Of a DNA stretch of 64,000 bases, positions 51,368 to 61,521 are shown piece after piece. This stretch comes from Pseudomonas denitrificans (nom. rej.). Its GTDB lineage: Bacteria; Pseudomonadota; Gammaproteobacteria; Pseudomonadales; Pseudomonadaceae. The notes beneath the pieces are model-generated. The model was not told where the DNA came from and did not search any database. It saw only the letters and a program-made list of their open reading frames with translations. How positions within the stretch are numbered: position 1 is the stretch's first letter; every line of letters begins with the position of its first letter. A program made the position numbers and the translations under genes. The stretch lies in contig NZ_CP043626.1 in NCBI RefSeq assembly GCF_008807415.1, positions 186,001-250,000 on the forward strand, written 5' to 3'.

Positions 51368-54004
51368 ATGCCGGATATCGATGCGCGCCTGCGCGAGGAC
51401 GTTCACCTGCTCGGCGAGCTGCTCGGGCAGACCATTCGCGCCCAGTACGGGCAGGGCTTTCTCGACAAGATCGAGCTGATCCGCACTGGCGCCAAGGCCG
51501 CCCGGCGCGGCTCCGCCGAAGGCGCCAAGCAGCTCACCGCGACCCTCGACGGCCTGGGCGAAGATGAACTGCTGCCGGTGGCGCGCGCCTTCAACCAGTT
51601 CCTCAACCTGGCCAACATCGCCGAGCAGTACCACCGTATCCGCCGGCGCACGCCCAAGGAGCCGGAGCCCTTCGAGAATCGTGTGCTGGCCGAACTGCTG
51701 GGCCGCCTGCGCAAGTCCGGCCTGGGCGCCGAGGGCCTGGCGCGTCAGGTGGCGGACCTGGAGATCGAGCTGGTGCTCACCGCGCACCCCACCGAAGTGG
51801 CGCGCCGCACGCTGATCCAGAAGTACGACGCCATTGCCGGGCAACTGGCCGCCGGCGACCACTCCGACCTGCTGCCCGAAGAGCGCCAGGCGGTGCAGGA
51901 AAAACTCCAGCGCCTGATCGCTGAAGCCTGGCACACCGACGAGATCCGCCGTACCCGTCCGACCCCGGTGGACGAGGCGAAATGGGGGTTCGCGGTGATC
52001 GAACATTCCCTCTGGCACGCCTTGCCGGCCTTCCTCCGCCATGTCGATCGAACCCTGCAGGCAACCCTGGGCGAGCGCCTGCCGCTGAGCGCCGCGCCGA
52101 TCCGCTTCGCCTCCTGGATGGGCGGCGACCGCGACGGCAACCCCAACGTCACCGCCGCCATCACCCGTGAGGTGCTGCTGCTGGCGCGCTGGATGGCGGC
52201 TGACCTCTATCTGCGCGACGTCGACAGCCTGGCCGCCGAGCTCTCCATGCAGCAGGCCAGCGATGAGCTGCGCGGCGAGGTCGGCGACCTTGCCGAGCCC
52301 TATCGCGCACTGCTCAAGCAACTGCGCGAACGCCTGCGCGCCACCCGCGCCTGGGCCGAGCGCGCCATCCACAGCGGCGAGGAGCCGGGCGCCGAGGTGC
52401 TGCAGGACAACCGCGAACTGCTGGAGCCGCTGCAACTCTGCTATCGCTCGTTGCAGGCCTGCGGCATGGGCGTGATCGCCGATGGCGACCTGCTCGATAC
52501 CCTGCGCCGCGCCGCCACTTTCGGGCTGTTCCTGGCGCGGCTGGACGTGCGCCAGGACTCCACGCGCCACGCCAATGCCATGGCCGAGATCACCGAGCAC
52601 CTGGGCCTGGGCAACTACACCGAGTGGGACGAAAGCGTGCGCCAGGAATTCCTCCTGGAAGAACTGGCCAGCCGCCGCCCGCTGTTGCCGGCCAATTACC
52701 AGGCCTCGGCCCAGACCGCCGAAGTCCTCGCCACCTGCCGTGTGGTGGCGCAGGCGCCGGCCGCCTCGTTGGGTTCCTACGTCATCTCCATGGCCGGGCA
52801 GCCGTCCGACGTGCTCGCCGTGCAACTGCTGCTCAAGGAATGCGGGCTGGAGCGGCCGATGCGCGTGGTGCCGCTGTTCGAGACCCTGGATGACCTGGAC
52901 AACGCCGGCCCCTGCATCGACCGCCTGCTCAGCCTGGACAGCTACCGCACCCGCCTGGCCGGACCGCAGGAAGTGATGATCGGCTACTCCGACTCGGCCA
53001 AGGACGCCGGCACCCTGGCCGCGGCCTGGGCGCAGTACCGCGCGCAGGAGGCGCTGGTGGGCATCTGCCGCAACCATGGTGTCGAGCTGCTGCTGTTCCA
53101 CGGCCGTGGCGGCACCGTCGGGCGTGGCGGCGGCCCGGCCCACGCGGCGATCCTTTCGCAGCCGCCGGGCTCGGTGGCCGGGCGTTTCCGCACCACCGAG
53201 CAGGGCGAGATGATCCGCTTCAAGTTCGGCCTGCCGGACATCGCCGAGCAGAACCTCAACCTCTACCTGGCCGCCGTGCTGGAGGCCACCCTGCAGCCGC
53301 CGCCGGTGCCCGAGCCAGCCTGGCGCGAGGAGATGGACCGCCTGGCCGCCGATGGCGTACTCGCCTACCGTGCGGTGGTGCGGGAGAACCCGCAGTTCGT
53401 CGATTACTTCCGCGAGGCCACGCCGGAGCAGGAGCTGGGCCGCCTGCCGCTGGGCAGCCGCCCGGCCAAGCGCCGCGAGGGCGGGGTGGAAAGCTTGCGC
53501 GCGATCCCCTGGATCTTCGCCTGGACCCAGACGCGCCTGATGCTGCCGGCCTGGCTGGGCTGGGAAGATGCCCTGTTCAAGGCCATCGAGCGCGGTGAAG
53601 GCGCACTGCTGGGGCGCATGCGCAAGGAGTGGCCGTTCTTCACCACGCGCATCGACATGCTGGAGATGGTGCTGGCCAAGGCTGACCGGGAAATTGCCCA
53701 ACTCTACGACGAGCGACTGGTGCAATCGGAACTGCGACCATTAGGTGCGCATTTACGCGACCTATTGTCGCAGTCGGTGCGAGTGGTGCTGGGGCTTACA
53801 GGGCAATCGCAGCTGCTCGCCCACGCCGCCGAGACGCGCGAATCCATCGGCGTGCGCAACACCTACCTGGACCCGCTGCACCTGCTCCAGGCCGAGCTGC
53901 TGGCGCGCTCGCGGCGCTGCACGGGCGATGCCTGCGGCGGTCTGGAGCAAGCCATGCTGGTGACAGTGGCCGGTATCGCGGCGGGGCTGCGAAATACCGG
54001 CTGA
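51368..54004 (+). CDS. ppc: Phosphoenolpyruvate carboxylase
   Basis: The enzyme has 878 residues, from ATG 51368 with AGGAG 7 nt upstream. It converts phosphoenolpyruvate and bicarbonate to oxaloacetate, refilling the TCA cycle. Conserved motifs are [13 protein letters not shown] with the catalytic His, [49 protein letters not shown] and [13 protein letters not shown], and the C terminus ends NTG as usual. Length is normal. It is monocistronic. Confidence 0.97.
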   Translation: MPDIDARLREDVHLLGELLGQTIRAQYGQGFLDKIELIRTGAKAARRGSAEGAKQLTATLDGLGEDELLPVARAFNQFLNLANIAEQYHRIRRRTPKEPEPFENRVLAELLGRLRKSGLGAEGLARQVADLEIELVLTAHPTEVARRTLIQKYDAIAGQLAAGDHSDLLPEERQAVQEKLQRLIAEAWHTDEIRRTRPTPVDEAKWGFAVIEHSLWHALPAFLRHVDRTLQATLGERLPLSAAPIRFASWMGGDRDGNPNVTAAITREVLLLARWMAADLYLRDVDSLAAELSMQQASDELRGEVGDLAEPYRALLKQLRERLRATRAWAERAIHSGEEPGAEVLQDNRELLEPLQLCYRSLQACGMGVIADGDLLDTLRRAATFGLFLARLDVRQDSTRHANAMAEITEHLGLGNYTEWDESVRQEFLLEELASRRPLLPANYQASAQTAEVLATCRVVAQAPAASLGSYVISMAGQPSDVLAVQLLLKECGLERPMRVVPLFETLDDLDNAGPCIDRLLSLDSYRTRLAGPQEVMIGYSDSAKDAGTLAAAWAQYRAQEALVGICRNHGVELLLFHGRGGTVGRGGGPAHAAILSQPPGSVAGRFRTTEQGEMIRFKFGLPDIAEQNLNLYLAAVLEATLQPPPVPEPAWREEMDRLAADGVLAYRAVVRENPQFVDYFREATPEQELGRLPLGSRPAKRREGGVESLRAIPWIFAWTQTRLMLPAWLGWEDALFKAIERGEGALLGRMRKEWPFFTTRIDMLEMVLAKADREIAQLYDERLVQSELRPLGAHLRDLLSQSVRVVLGLTGQSQLLAHAAETRESIGVRNTYLDPLHLLQAELLARSRRCTGDACGGLEQAMLVTVAGIAAGLRNTG

Positions 54005-54067
54005 GGGTCGGCAACCCCCCACCAAAGGTGGATTGCCGCGCCGCCAATTGAGATTAATTTGATGGCT

Positions 54068-54096
54068 GATCCCGGGTGCGGAAACGGCCCGGGATC
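54068..54096. repeat. Perfect 9-bp inverted repeat between ppc and adk
   Basis: GATCCCGGG (54068-54076) pairs with CCCGGGATC (54088-54096). There is no T-run, so it may be a transcript end or regulatory hairpin. The rest of 54005-54252 shows only a weak hairpin after ppc and an adk ribosome site (TAAGGAGCAT). Confidence 0.5.
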
Positions 54097-54231
54097 GGCG
54101 TGCGCAGTCCCCATGGCCGGCTTGTGTGGTGTGGGACCGCTGTGTATCGTGAGCAACCTTTCGGCGCACCTCTGCGCCATTCCAAGCATGATGAGATTGG
54201 CCCCACGAGGCGGATCCGTGATTTCGCTTAA

Positions 54232-54900
<669 letters not shown>

Positions 54901-54915
54901 TCCATCGCCGTATCA

Positions 54916-54950
54916 GCCAAAGGCCCGCACATGCGGGCCTTTGGCGTTTA
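54916..54950 (+). terminator. Rho-independent terminator after adk
   Basis: GCCAAAGGCCCGCA and TGCGGGCCTTTGGC form a perfect 14-bp stem with a 2-nt loop and are followed by GTTTA. Confidence 0.8.
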
Positions 54951-55002
54951 TAATGCCCGCCCGTTTTTATTGCCCTGTTCTCAACGTCCTATGGAAAACA
55001 CC

Positions 55003-55677
55003 ATGCCCACGCTGCTGGCCCTGGATACCTCGACCGAAGCCTGTTCCGTCGCCCTGCTGCATGACGGCCGCCGGTTCGTACGCCACGAGGTGATCCCGCG
55101 CCTGCATGCCCAGCGCCTGCTGCCCATGGTGCAGGACATCCTCGCCGAGGCCGGCATCGCGCTCTCCGCCGTCGACGCCATCGCCTTCGGTCGCGGTCCC
55201 GGCGCCTTCACCGGCGTGCGGATCGCCATCGGCGTGGTGCAGGGCCTGGCGTTCGCGCTGCAGAAACCGGTGCTGCCGATCTCCGACCTGGCCGTGCTCG
55301 CCCAGCGCGCCTACCGTGAGCACGGCGCCCATCAGGTGGCTGCGGCCATCGATGCGCGCATGGACGAGGTGTACTGGGGCTGCTACCGCCTGGAGCAGGG
55401 CGAGATGCGCCTGGCCGGCGCCGAGGCGGTACTGCCGCCCGAGCGTGTCGAGCTGCCGCGCGATGCCCAGGGCGACTGGTTCGGCTCGGGCACCGGCTGG
55501 GGCTTCGAAGAGCGCCTGGCGGTGAAGGTTGCCGCCTGTGATGCCAGCCTGCTGCCGCACTCCGAAGACCTGCTGACCCTGGCCGAATTCGCCTGGGCCC
55601 GCGGCGATGCGGTTGACGCAGAGCAGGCCCAGCCGGTCTACCTGCGCGACAACGTGGCGACCCCCAAGAAAGCCTGA
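55003..55677 (+). CDS. tsaB: tRNA threonylcarbamoyladenosine biosynthesis protein TsaB
   Basis: The protein has 224 residues. It is of the ASKHA fold: MPTLLALDTSTEACSVAL at the start, then HAQRLLPMVQDILAEAG, IAFGRGPGAFTGVRIAIGVV and AAIDARMDEVYWG. TsaB partners TsaD and TsaE to make t6A at position 37 of ANN-decoding tRNAs. The start may be ATG 54991 or 55003; the second fits the family N terminus better. Confidence 0.93.
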   Translation: MPTLLALDTSTEACSVALLHDGRRFVRHEVIPRLHAQRLLPMVQDILAEAGIALSAVDAIAFGRGPGAFTGVRIAIGVVQGLAFALQKPVLPISDLAVLAQRAYREHGAHQVAAAIDARMDEVYWGCYRLEQGEMRLAGAEAVLPPERVELPRDAQGDWFGSGTGWGFEERLAVKVAACDASLLPHSEDLLTLAEFAWARGDAVDAEQAQPVYLRDNVATPKKA

Positions 55678-55744
55678 CCTGTGCCAATTGACCGCAGTCG
55701 CGCGCGGTCGCTAGAGTGATGGGCATTCCCACCGAGTTTTCGCC

Positions 55745-56092
55745 ATGCGTATCGACGGCTTTACCTCCACATCCCAGACCACGGAGCGCAGTTCCCGCAC
55801 GGGCACTGCTGTCACTCCGTTCCGGGAAGTGCAGCGTGACGTCGAGACCCGCCGCGAGCAGCCCGCGCCGACCTCGGCCAGCCAGGGGCTCGACTCGCAA
55901 TCGCAGACCCGCCGTGTGGAGTCCTCCAACGCCAGCAGCTACAGCTTGCCGGCGACCCTGCGCGACAACCTCGACTACCAGCGCCCGCTGACCTCCCGCG
56001 CGGCCCAGGCGCTCGCCAGCTACACCAGCACCGCCAGCATGGTCAGCCAGTACGAAGGCCAGGAAGTCGTCGGTCTCGACCTCTACGCCTGA
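55745..56092 (+). CDS. Conserved hypothetical protein (PA3684-like position)
   Basis: The protein has 115 residues, Ser/Thr/Gln-rich and probably disordered in its first 65, ending with a more conserved helical part (SLPATLRDNLDYQRPLTSRA, ASMVSQYEGQEVVGLDLYA). It has no signal peptide. I recognise no family. Its stop overlaps the start of the DUF72 gene (TGATG), so the two are coupled. Confidence 0.7.
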   Translation: MRIDGFTSTSQTTERSSRTGTAVTPFREVQRDVETRREQPAPTSASQGLDSQSQTRRVESSNASSYSLPATLRDNLDYQRPLTSRAAQALASYTSTASMVSQYEGQEVVGLDLYA

Positions 56093-56949
56093 TGCAACTG
56101 CCGTATTTCCTGGGCTGCCCTTCGTGGAACGAGCCCGCCTGGCGCGGCACTTTCTATCCCGCCGACCTGCGCCCCGCCGAAACACTGTCCTTCTACGCCC
56201 AGGTGTTCAACGCCGTGGAAGGCAACACCACCTTCTACGCCCGCCCCAACGCCGACACCCTCGCGCGCTGGGCGCAAACCATGCCTGAGACCTTCCGCTT
56301 CTGCGCCAAGCTGCCGCGCGACATCAGTCACGAAGGCGACCTGCGCGGCCAGCTGGAAAACACCCGGGACTTCCTCGCGCTGCTGGCGCCGCTGGGCCAG
56401 CGCGTGGCGCCGCTGTGGCTGCAGGTTTCCGCGAGCTTCGGCCCGGATCGCCTGGGCGAGCTGGCTGCCTGGCTGGATGAGTTCTCCGAGCGGCGCATCG
56501 CCGTGGAGGTGCGCCACCCGGCGTTCTTCGCCAAGGGCGACGAGGAGCGGGCGTTGAACCGCCTGCTGCTGGACCGTGGCGTCGAACGCATCTGCCTGGA
56601 CTCGCGGGCGTTGTTCGCCGTGCAGTCCGATGATCCGGCCGTGCTCCATGCCCAGTCGAAGAAGCCCAAGGTGCCGGTGCGCCCGGCAGCCTTCAGCGAC
56701 AGCCCGCAGGTGCGCTTCATCGGCGGCCCCGATCTGGACGCCAATCTCGTCCATCTCGCGCCCTGGGTTGGCAAGGTTGCCGAGTGGATCGAACAGGGCC
56801 TGACGCCCTACGTCTTCCTCCACACTCCGGACAACCACCGCGCCGCCGAACAGGCGCAGCGCTTCCACGCCTTGCTGCGAGAGCGCCTGCCGGGGCTGCC
56901 ACCGCTGTTCGAGCCCAAGCCGGAAGTGGAACAGCTCGGCCTGCTCTGA
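56092..56949 (+). CDS. DUF72 family protein
   Basis: The protein has 285 residues. The DUF72 TIM-barrel pattern is visible: YFLGCPSWNEPAWRGTFYP, FNAVEGNTTFYARPNADTLA, RFCAKLPRDISHE, WLQVSASFGPDRLGELAAWL and IAVEVRHPAFFAKGDEE. The family (YecE in E. coli) has no proven reaction. It starts on the stop of the preceding gene and should be translated with it. Confidence 0.9.
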   Translation: MQLPYFLGCPSWNEPAWRGTFYPADLRPAETLSFYAQVFNAVEGNTTFYARPNADTLARWAQTMPETFRFCAKLPRDISHEGDLRGQLENTRDFLALLAPLGQRVAPLWLQVSASFGPDRLGELAAWLDEFSERRIAVEVRHPAFFAKGDEERALNRLLLDRGVERICLDSRALFAVQSDDPAVLHAQSKKPKVPVRPAAFSDSPQVRFIGGPDLDANLVHLAPWVGKVAEWIEQGLTPYVFLHTPDNHRAAEQAQRFHALLRERLPGLPPLFEPKPEVEQLGLL

Positions 56950-57024
56950 GCCGCCAACTGTGCATGGCGCCCTGCAGGCGAGGGGACTAACCTGCTCCTT
57001 CCCTCGTTCGGCACGGAGACAGCC

Positions 57025-57852
57025 ATGACCAACCAACAGCAACGCGGCGAAGCCTTCCGCGCGCTGCACCAGCGCGACGGCCTGTTCGTCCTGCCCAATC
57101 CCTGGGATGCCGGCTCGGCGAAGATGCTCGCCCACCTGAGCTTTGAAGCCCTGGCGACCACCAGCGCAGGGTTGGCCTTCGCGCTCGGCCGGCGCGACGC
57201 CGAAGGTACGGTGAGCCGTGACGAAGCGCTGGCCAATGCCCGCGCGATAGTCGAAGCGACGCCGCTGCCGGTCGCTGCCGACCTGGAGAACGGCTACGGC
57301 GATGCAGCGGAAGACTGCGCTGAAACCATCCGTCTGGCCGCTGCTTGCGGGCTGGTTGGCGGTTCCATCGAAGACGCCACCGGCCGCCCGGATGCGCCGA
57401 TCTACCCGCTGGAGCTGGCAGTCGAGCGCGTCGCTGCCGCCGTGCAGGCCGCCCGCGCGTTGCCGTTCACCTTCACCCTGGCGGCGCGGGCGGAGAATTT
57501 CCTGCACGGCCGCGTCGACCTGGACGACACCATCCGCCGTCTGGTGGCCTTCGCTGAAGCCGGCGCCGACGTGCTCTATGCGCCGGGCCTGAAGACCCGC
57601 GAGGAAATCGCCGCCGTCGTCAGCGCCGTGGCGCCGCGCCCGGTCAACGTGCTGGTGGGCTCGCCGGCGCTGCAGCTGAATCTGGAGGAACTGGCCGAGT
57701 TGGGTGTAAAGCGCGTCAGCGTCGGCTCTTGTCTGGCGCGGGCGGCCTACGGTGCGTTCTTCAGCGCCTCCGAAGCCCTGGCCAAAGGCGACCTGACGCC
57801 GATGCACGGCGCCATGCCGTTCGACCGGATCAACGGGTTGTTCCGGGGCTGA
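57025..57852 (+). CDS. Isocitrate lyase / PEP mutase family protein
   Basis: The protein has 275 residues and the ICL/PEPM TIM-barrel pattern: FVLPNPWDAGSAKMLAHLSF, ALATTSAGLAFALGRRDAEG, VAADLENGYGD (metal-binding Asp/Glu) and GGSIEDATGRPD. It lacks the KKCGH catalytic motif of true isocitrate lyases, so it more likely acts on an oxaloacetate-, phosphonate- or carboxy-PEP-like substrate. It corresponds to a conserved gene upstream of rsmJ in pseudomonads. Confidence 0.9.
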   Translation: MTNQQQRGEAFRALHQRDGLFVLPNPWDAGSAKMLAHLSFEALATTSAGLAFALGRRDAEGTVSRDEALANARAIVEATPLPVAADLENGYGDAAEDCAETIRLAAACGLVGGSIEDATGRPDAPIYPLELAVERVAAAVQAARALPFTFTLAARAENFLHGRVDLDDTIRRLVAFAEAGADVLYAPGLKTREEIAAVVSAVAPRPVNVLVGSPALQLNLEELAELGVKRVSVGSCLARAAYGAFFSASEALAKGDLTPMHGAMPFDRINGLFRG

Positions 57853-57855
57853 GCC

Positions 57856-58548
57856 TTGCGCTGGTGGTTGCTCGGATTCGTCGTCATATGCGCCGGCATG
57901 GCGTTGGCGCTGCAGCAGCGCTGGATCGAGGTGCCAAGCCGTTGGAGTCCCTGGGCGCCGCTGGATGTGCGCGACGAGCCGAACCTGCTGACGCGCTACA
58001 AGCTCTGGCGCCTGCGTGATGATGCGCAGTTGTGCCAGTTGGCGCTGCAAAGCTCCGACCTCAAGGCGCAGGCCATGGCCGATAGCGAACCCGTGGCCGG
58101 CTGCCCGTTGCACAACGTCTGGCGCGTGCAGGCTGCCGGGGTGAAGCTGAGCAGCAGCTTCCTCGCCAGTTGCCCGCTGGCGGTGAGTTTTGCGCTGTTC
58201 GAGCGTCACTCCCTGCAACCGGTCGCGCGGGAAATCTACGGCCAGCCGGTGGCGGCGGTGGAGCACCTGGGCAGCTTCTCCTGCCGCAATATCTACGGCC
58301 GCGCCGACGCTCGGCGCAGCCAGCACGCCACTGCCAATGCGCTGGACGTTGCCGCCTTCCGCCTGGCGGATGGCCGGCGCATCGTGGTCGCGAAAGACTG
58401 GAGCGGGGATGGCGACGCCGCACGCTTCCTGCGCTCCGTGCGCGACCGCGCATGCGGCAACTTCGACGGTGTGCTCGGGCCGGACTACAACCGCGCGCAC
58501 CACGATCACTTCCACCTCGACCTAGGCGGCTGGCAGATCTGCCGTTGA
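57856..58548 (+). CDS. Extensin-like C-terminal domain protein
   Basis: The protein has 230 residues from a TTG start (57856) four bases after the upstream stop. An N-terminal membrane helix (about 2-20) anchors a periplasmic extensin-like domain with conserved Cys residues (AGCPLHNVWRV, SCPLAVSFALFERHS, FSCRNIYGR, RACGNFDGVLG) and the His/Asp motif HATANALDVAAFRLADGRRI, ending HHDHFHLD. The HxxxxxxD...HxH pattern resembles LAS-type metallopeptidases, so a zinc-dependent wall hydrolase role is possible but untested. Confidence 0.88.
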   Translation: MRWWLLGFVVICAGMALALQQRWIEVPSRWSPWAPLDVRDEPNLLTRYKLWRLRDDAQLCQLALQSSDLKAQAMADSEPVAGCPLHNVWRVQAAGVKLSSSFLASCPLAVSFALFERHSLQPVAREIYGQPVAAVEHLGSFSCRNIYGRADARRSQHATANALDVAAFRLADGRRIVVAKDWSGDGDAARFLRSVRDRACGNFDGVLGPDYNRAHHDHFHLDLGGWQICR

Positions 58549-58603
58549 GCCTGCCCGCTGCGTGCTGCGGTAGAATGGCGGCTTTTCCCAGGATCGCCCC
58601 GTC

Positions 58604-59386
58604 ATGACCGAAGTCCTCACTCCGCCGCGCATCGTCGTCCAGGCGCTGGCGCCTGCCTGGCAGGCCGCCGCCGAGCAGTGGGCGCAGCGGCTCGGGCTGC
58701 CGCTGGGCGAGGGCGATGCCGATTTCGCCCTGCAGTTGGGTGATGACGGCTTGCAGCTGCTGCAGCTGGGGCCGGATTCTCCCGGCCCGGTGCGGGTGGA
58801 TTTCCTCGAAGGGTCCGCTGCGCATCGCCGGCAGTTCGGCGGCGGCGCCGGGCAGATGATCGCCAAGGCCGTCGGCATCCAGCAGGGCGTGCGCCCCCAT
58901 GTGCTGGACGCCACCGCCGGCCTGGGCAAGGACGCCTTCGTGCTGGCGACCCTGGGGTGCGAGATGGACCTGACCGAGCGCCAGCCGATCATCGCCGCGC
59001 TGCTGGAAGACGGCCTGGCCCGCGCGGCGGGGGATTTCGAGGTGGGCGCCATCGTCGCGCGCATGCGCCTGCTGCAGGGCAACTCCATCGAGCGCATGAC
59101 CGCGTGGGAAGGGGAGGCGCCGCAGGTGATCTACCTCGACCCGATGTTCCCGCACCGCGAAAAGAGCGCACTGGTGAAGAAGGAAATGCGTCTGTTCCGT
59201 CCGCTGGTGGGCGATGACCTCGACGCTCCGGCGCTGCTGGAGGCGGCACTGAAACTGGCCAGCCACCGGGTGGTGGTCAAGCGCCCGCGCAAGGCGCCGA
59301 TCATCGAGGGCGGCAAGCCCAGCTACAGCCTGGAAGGCAAGTCCAGCCGCTATGACATCTATCCGCTGAAAAGCCTGAAGGGCTGA
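58604..59386 (+). CDS. rsmJ: 16S rRNA (guanine1516-N2)-methyltransferase RsmJ
   Basis: The enzyme has 260 residues. Family marks are the SAM-binding [35 protein letters not shown], and the catalytic region [20 protein letters not shown]. The end is [15 protein letters not shown]. It methylates G1516 of 16S rRNA. It is monocistronic; repeats D and A fill the DNA behind it. Confidence 0.95.
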   Translation: MTEVLTPPRIVVQALAPAWQAAAEQWAQRLGLPLGEGDADFALQLGDDGLQLLQLGPDSPGPVRVDFLEGSAAHRRQFGGGAGQMIAKAVGIQQGVRPHVLDATAGLGKDAFVLATLGCEMDLTERQPIIAALLEDGLARAAGDFEVGAIVARMRLLQGNSIERMTAWEGEAPQVIYLDPMFPHREKSALVKKEMRLFRPLVGDDLDAPALLEAALKLASHRVVVKRPRKAPIIEGGKPSYSLEGKSSRYDIYPLKSLKG

Positions 59387-59411
59387 GTTTTCTTTTCCCG
59401 GCCGAGCGATC

Positions 59412-59546
59412 CGTGCTTGCGCTTCCCCCTCACCCCAGCCCTCTCCCTCAGGGAGAGGGAGTCGCCCGCGCCGGCTGACACTATGGTTTCATCCTGTGCC
59501 GAACGGTCCCCTCTCCCGCTTGCGGGAGAGGGTTAGGGTGAGGGGC
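59412..59546. repeat. Repeat family D, copy 3
   Basis: This is a diverged copy (CCCCCTCACCCCAGCCCTC...GGGTTAGGGTGAGGGG) in the same orientation as copy 1, lacking its outer flanks. Confidence 0.78.
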
Positions 59547-59597
59547 TTTTGATCTCGACGCGTTTTCTCGCGATTAGCCGATTACGGCTGTTCAGCC

Positions 59598-59675
59598 CGT
59601 AGGGCGCATAACGCGCCAGCGTTATCCGCCGCCATGGCATCGGCGGATAACCCGTTCCGGGTTATGCGCCCTACG
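59598..59675. repeat. Palindromic repeat family A, copy 5
   Basis: This 78-bp palindrome ends 7 nt from the stop codon of the minus-strand TetR gene and may serve as its transcript end. Confidence 0.8.
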
Positions 59676-59682
59676 GTGAGCA

Positions 59683-60315
59683 TCAGGGCGCAAAGGCCCT
59701 GAGGAATAACGCCACCACTTCCTGCACATGCGCCTCGGCTTCTTCCGCGGTCGGCGGATTCTCGCAGCCGATCATCAGGCGGAAGTGCACGCAGCCCTGC
59801 ACCAGCATCAGGAAATGCTCGGCGGCTCGACGCGGGCAGTCCATCTTCATCTTGCCCTGCTGGCGGGCCTGCTCCAGCAGGCGCTCCATCTGGTCCAGCA
59901 CGCGCTGCGGACCGGCCTCGAAGAACAGCTGCGAGAGATGCGGGTTGCCCGCGCCCTGGGCCACCATCAGCCGGCTCAGGGCAATCGCCTCGGGGCTGTT
60001 GATCAACTGGTTGAAGCCGCGACCCAGGTTCAGCAGCAGGCTTTCCAGCGGCGCGTCGGCCGGCGGCTCGGCGAACAGCTCGGGCATGCGCTCGGCGCAC
60101 TTGGCCTGCACCGCCTCGACGAACAACGTCTCCTTGTCCGTGAAGTGGCTGTACACGGTGAGCTTGGACACCCCGGCCTCGGCGGCGATGGCCTCCATGC
60201 TGCTGCCGTCGTAGCCGTAGCGGACGAACAGCTCCTTGGCGGCTTCGAGAATGGCCTTGCGCTTGGCCGGATCCTTGGGGCGACCCGGTCCGTTCGATGA
60301 GTTCGTTGGTGACAT
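59683..60315 (-). CDS. mexL: TetR-family repressor of the adjacent RND pump (MexL-like)
   Basis: The protein has 210 residues. The HTH (about 15-65) reads KRKAILEAAKELFVRYGYDG, SMEAIAAEAGVSKLTVYSHF and FTDKETLFV. The ligand domain is of the AefR/MexL type by eye. It is divergent from the membrane-fusion gene, with an inverted repeat TATAC-n6-GTATA in between (60361-60376). Position and layout match MexL, which represses mexJK in P. aeruginosa. The orthology is by order and recall. Confidence 0.82.
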   Translation of the reverse strand: MSPTNSSNGPGRPKDPAKRKAILEAAKELFVRYGYDGSSMEAIAAEAGVSKLTVYSHFTDKETLFVEAVQAKCAERMPELFAEPPADAPLESLLLNLGRGFNQLINSPEAIALSRLMVAQGAGNPHLSQLFFEAGPQRVLDQMERLLEQARQQGKMKMDCPRRAAEHFLMLVQGCVHFRLMIGCENPPTAEEAEAHVQEVVALFLRAFAP

Positions 60316-60360
60316 GTCTTTACATTTCTAATACTGGACTGATGGGTTCTGTATTTTTAC

Positions 60361-60376
60361 TATACCGGCGAGTATA
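60361..60376. promoter_or_regulatory. Candidate MexL operator
   Basis: TATACCGGCGAGTATA contains an inverted repeat TATAC/GTATA spaced by 6 bp, midway in the 97-bp divergent region and 36 nt upstream of mexJ. Binding by the TetR protein is inferred. Confidence 0.55.
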
Positions 60377-60412
60377 AGAATTCCAACCGCGTTTTGCGAA
60401 AGGTCACACATC

Positions 60413-61515
60413 ATGTTCCGCCATGCTCTGTCTGTCGCGCTGCCTGCTGCCTTCATCCTGTCCCTTTCCGCCTGCGGTAACGGCGAGCCGCCGAAGCCCA
60501 CGGTACGCCCTGCCATCGTGGTGCAGCCGCTGCCGGCGCGGGATATCACCGAGGCCTATCCCGGTGAAGTGCATGCGCGCCATGAGCCGGAACTGGCCTT
60601 CCGCATCGGCGGAAAAGTCAGCAAGCGTCTGGTGGAAACCGGCGAACGGGTGAAGAAGGACCAGCCCCTGGCGGAACTCGATCCTGAAGACGTTCGCCTG
60701 CAGCTCGAAGCCACGCGCGCCCAGGTGGCTGCCGCTGAAGCCAACCTGCAGACCGTGCGCTCCGAATACTCCCGCTATAAGACCCTGCTGGAACGCCAGC
60801 TGGTCAGCCAGTCGCAGTTCGACAATATCGAGAACACCTACCGCGCCGGCGAGGCGCGGGTGAAGCAGATTCGCGCCGAGTACGACGTGGCCAGCAACCA
60901 GGCTGGCTACGCGGTGCTGCGTTCGCCCAGGACGGCGTGATCGCCACCCGCCGCGTGGAAGTCGGGCAGGTGGTTGCCGCCGGGCAGACCGTCTTCACCC
61001 TGGCCGCCGATGGCGACCGCGAAGTGCTGATCAGCTTCCCGGAACATGCCTTCGAACGCTTCCGCGTCGGCGAGGCGGTGAGCGTCGAACTCTGGTCGCA
61101 GCGCGACAAACGCTTCAGCGGCAAGATCCGCGAGCTGTCGCCGGCGGCCGACCCGCAGTCGCGTACCTTCGCCGCACGGGTGGCGTTCGACGACGCCAAG
61201 GTGCCGGCCGAGCTGGGCCAGAGCGCCCGCGTCTACATCCATGCCGAGGGCACCGTGCCGCTGGCGGTGCCGCTCGCAGCGCTGACGTCCGAAGCCGGCC
61301 AGCCGTTCGTCTGGGTGGTCGATCCGAAAACCTCCACTCTGCATCGCCGCCCGGTGCGCATCGGCCCTTATGCCGAGGACCGCGTGCCGGTGCTCGAAGG
61401 CTTGAAGGATGGCGACTGGGTGGTGGCAGCGGGCGTGCAGGTGCTGCGTGAAGGTCAGGAGGTACGGCCTGTCGACCGGGAGAACCGGTCGGTCAAGCTG
61501 GTGGCGAAGGAGTAA
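60413..61515 (+). pseudogene. mexJ: RND membrane-fusion protein (MexJ-like), interrupted by a -1 frameshift
   Basis: Two frames together give a 367-residue periplasmic adaptor, the length I recall for MexJ. Frame 1 (from 60413) has a lipoprotein signal (ALPAAFILSLSAC, lipobox LSAC), the lipoyl half-motif PELAFRIGGKVSKRLVETGE and the hairpin (LEATRAQVAAAEANLQTVRS). It stops after AVLRSP; frame 2 continues DGVIATRRVEVGQVVAAGQT with the beta-barrel domain to the end at 61515. Adding one C near 60929-60931 (GCCCAGG) restores the reading. Other single-base losses in this window make sequence error likely. It should link the inner-membrane pump to an outer-membrane channel. Confidence 0.85.
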
Positions 61516-61521
61516 CGCCCG

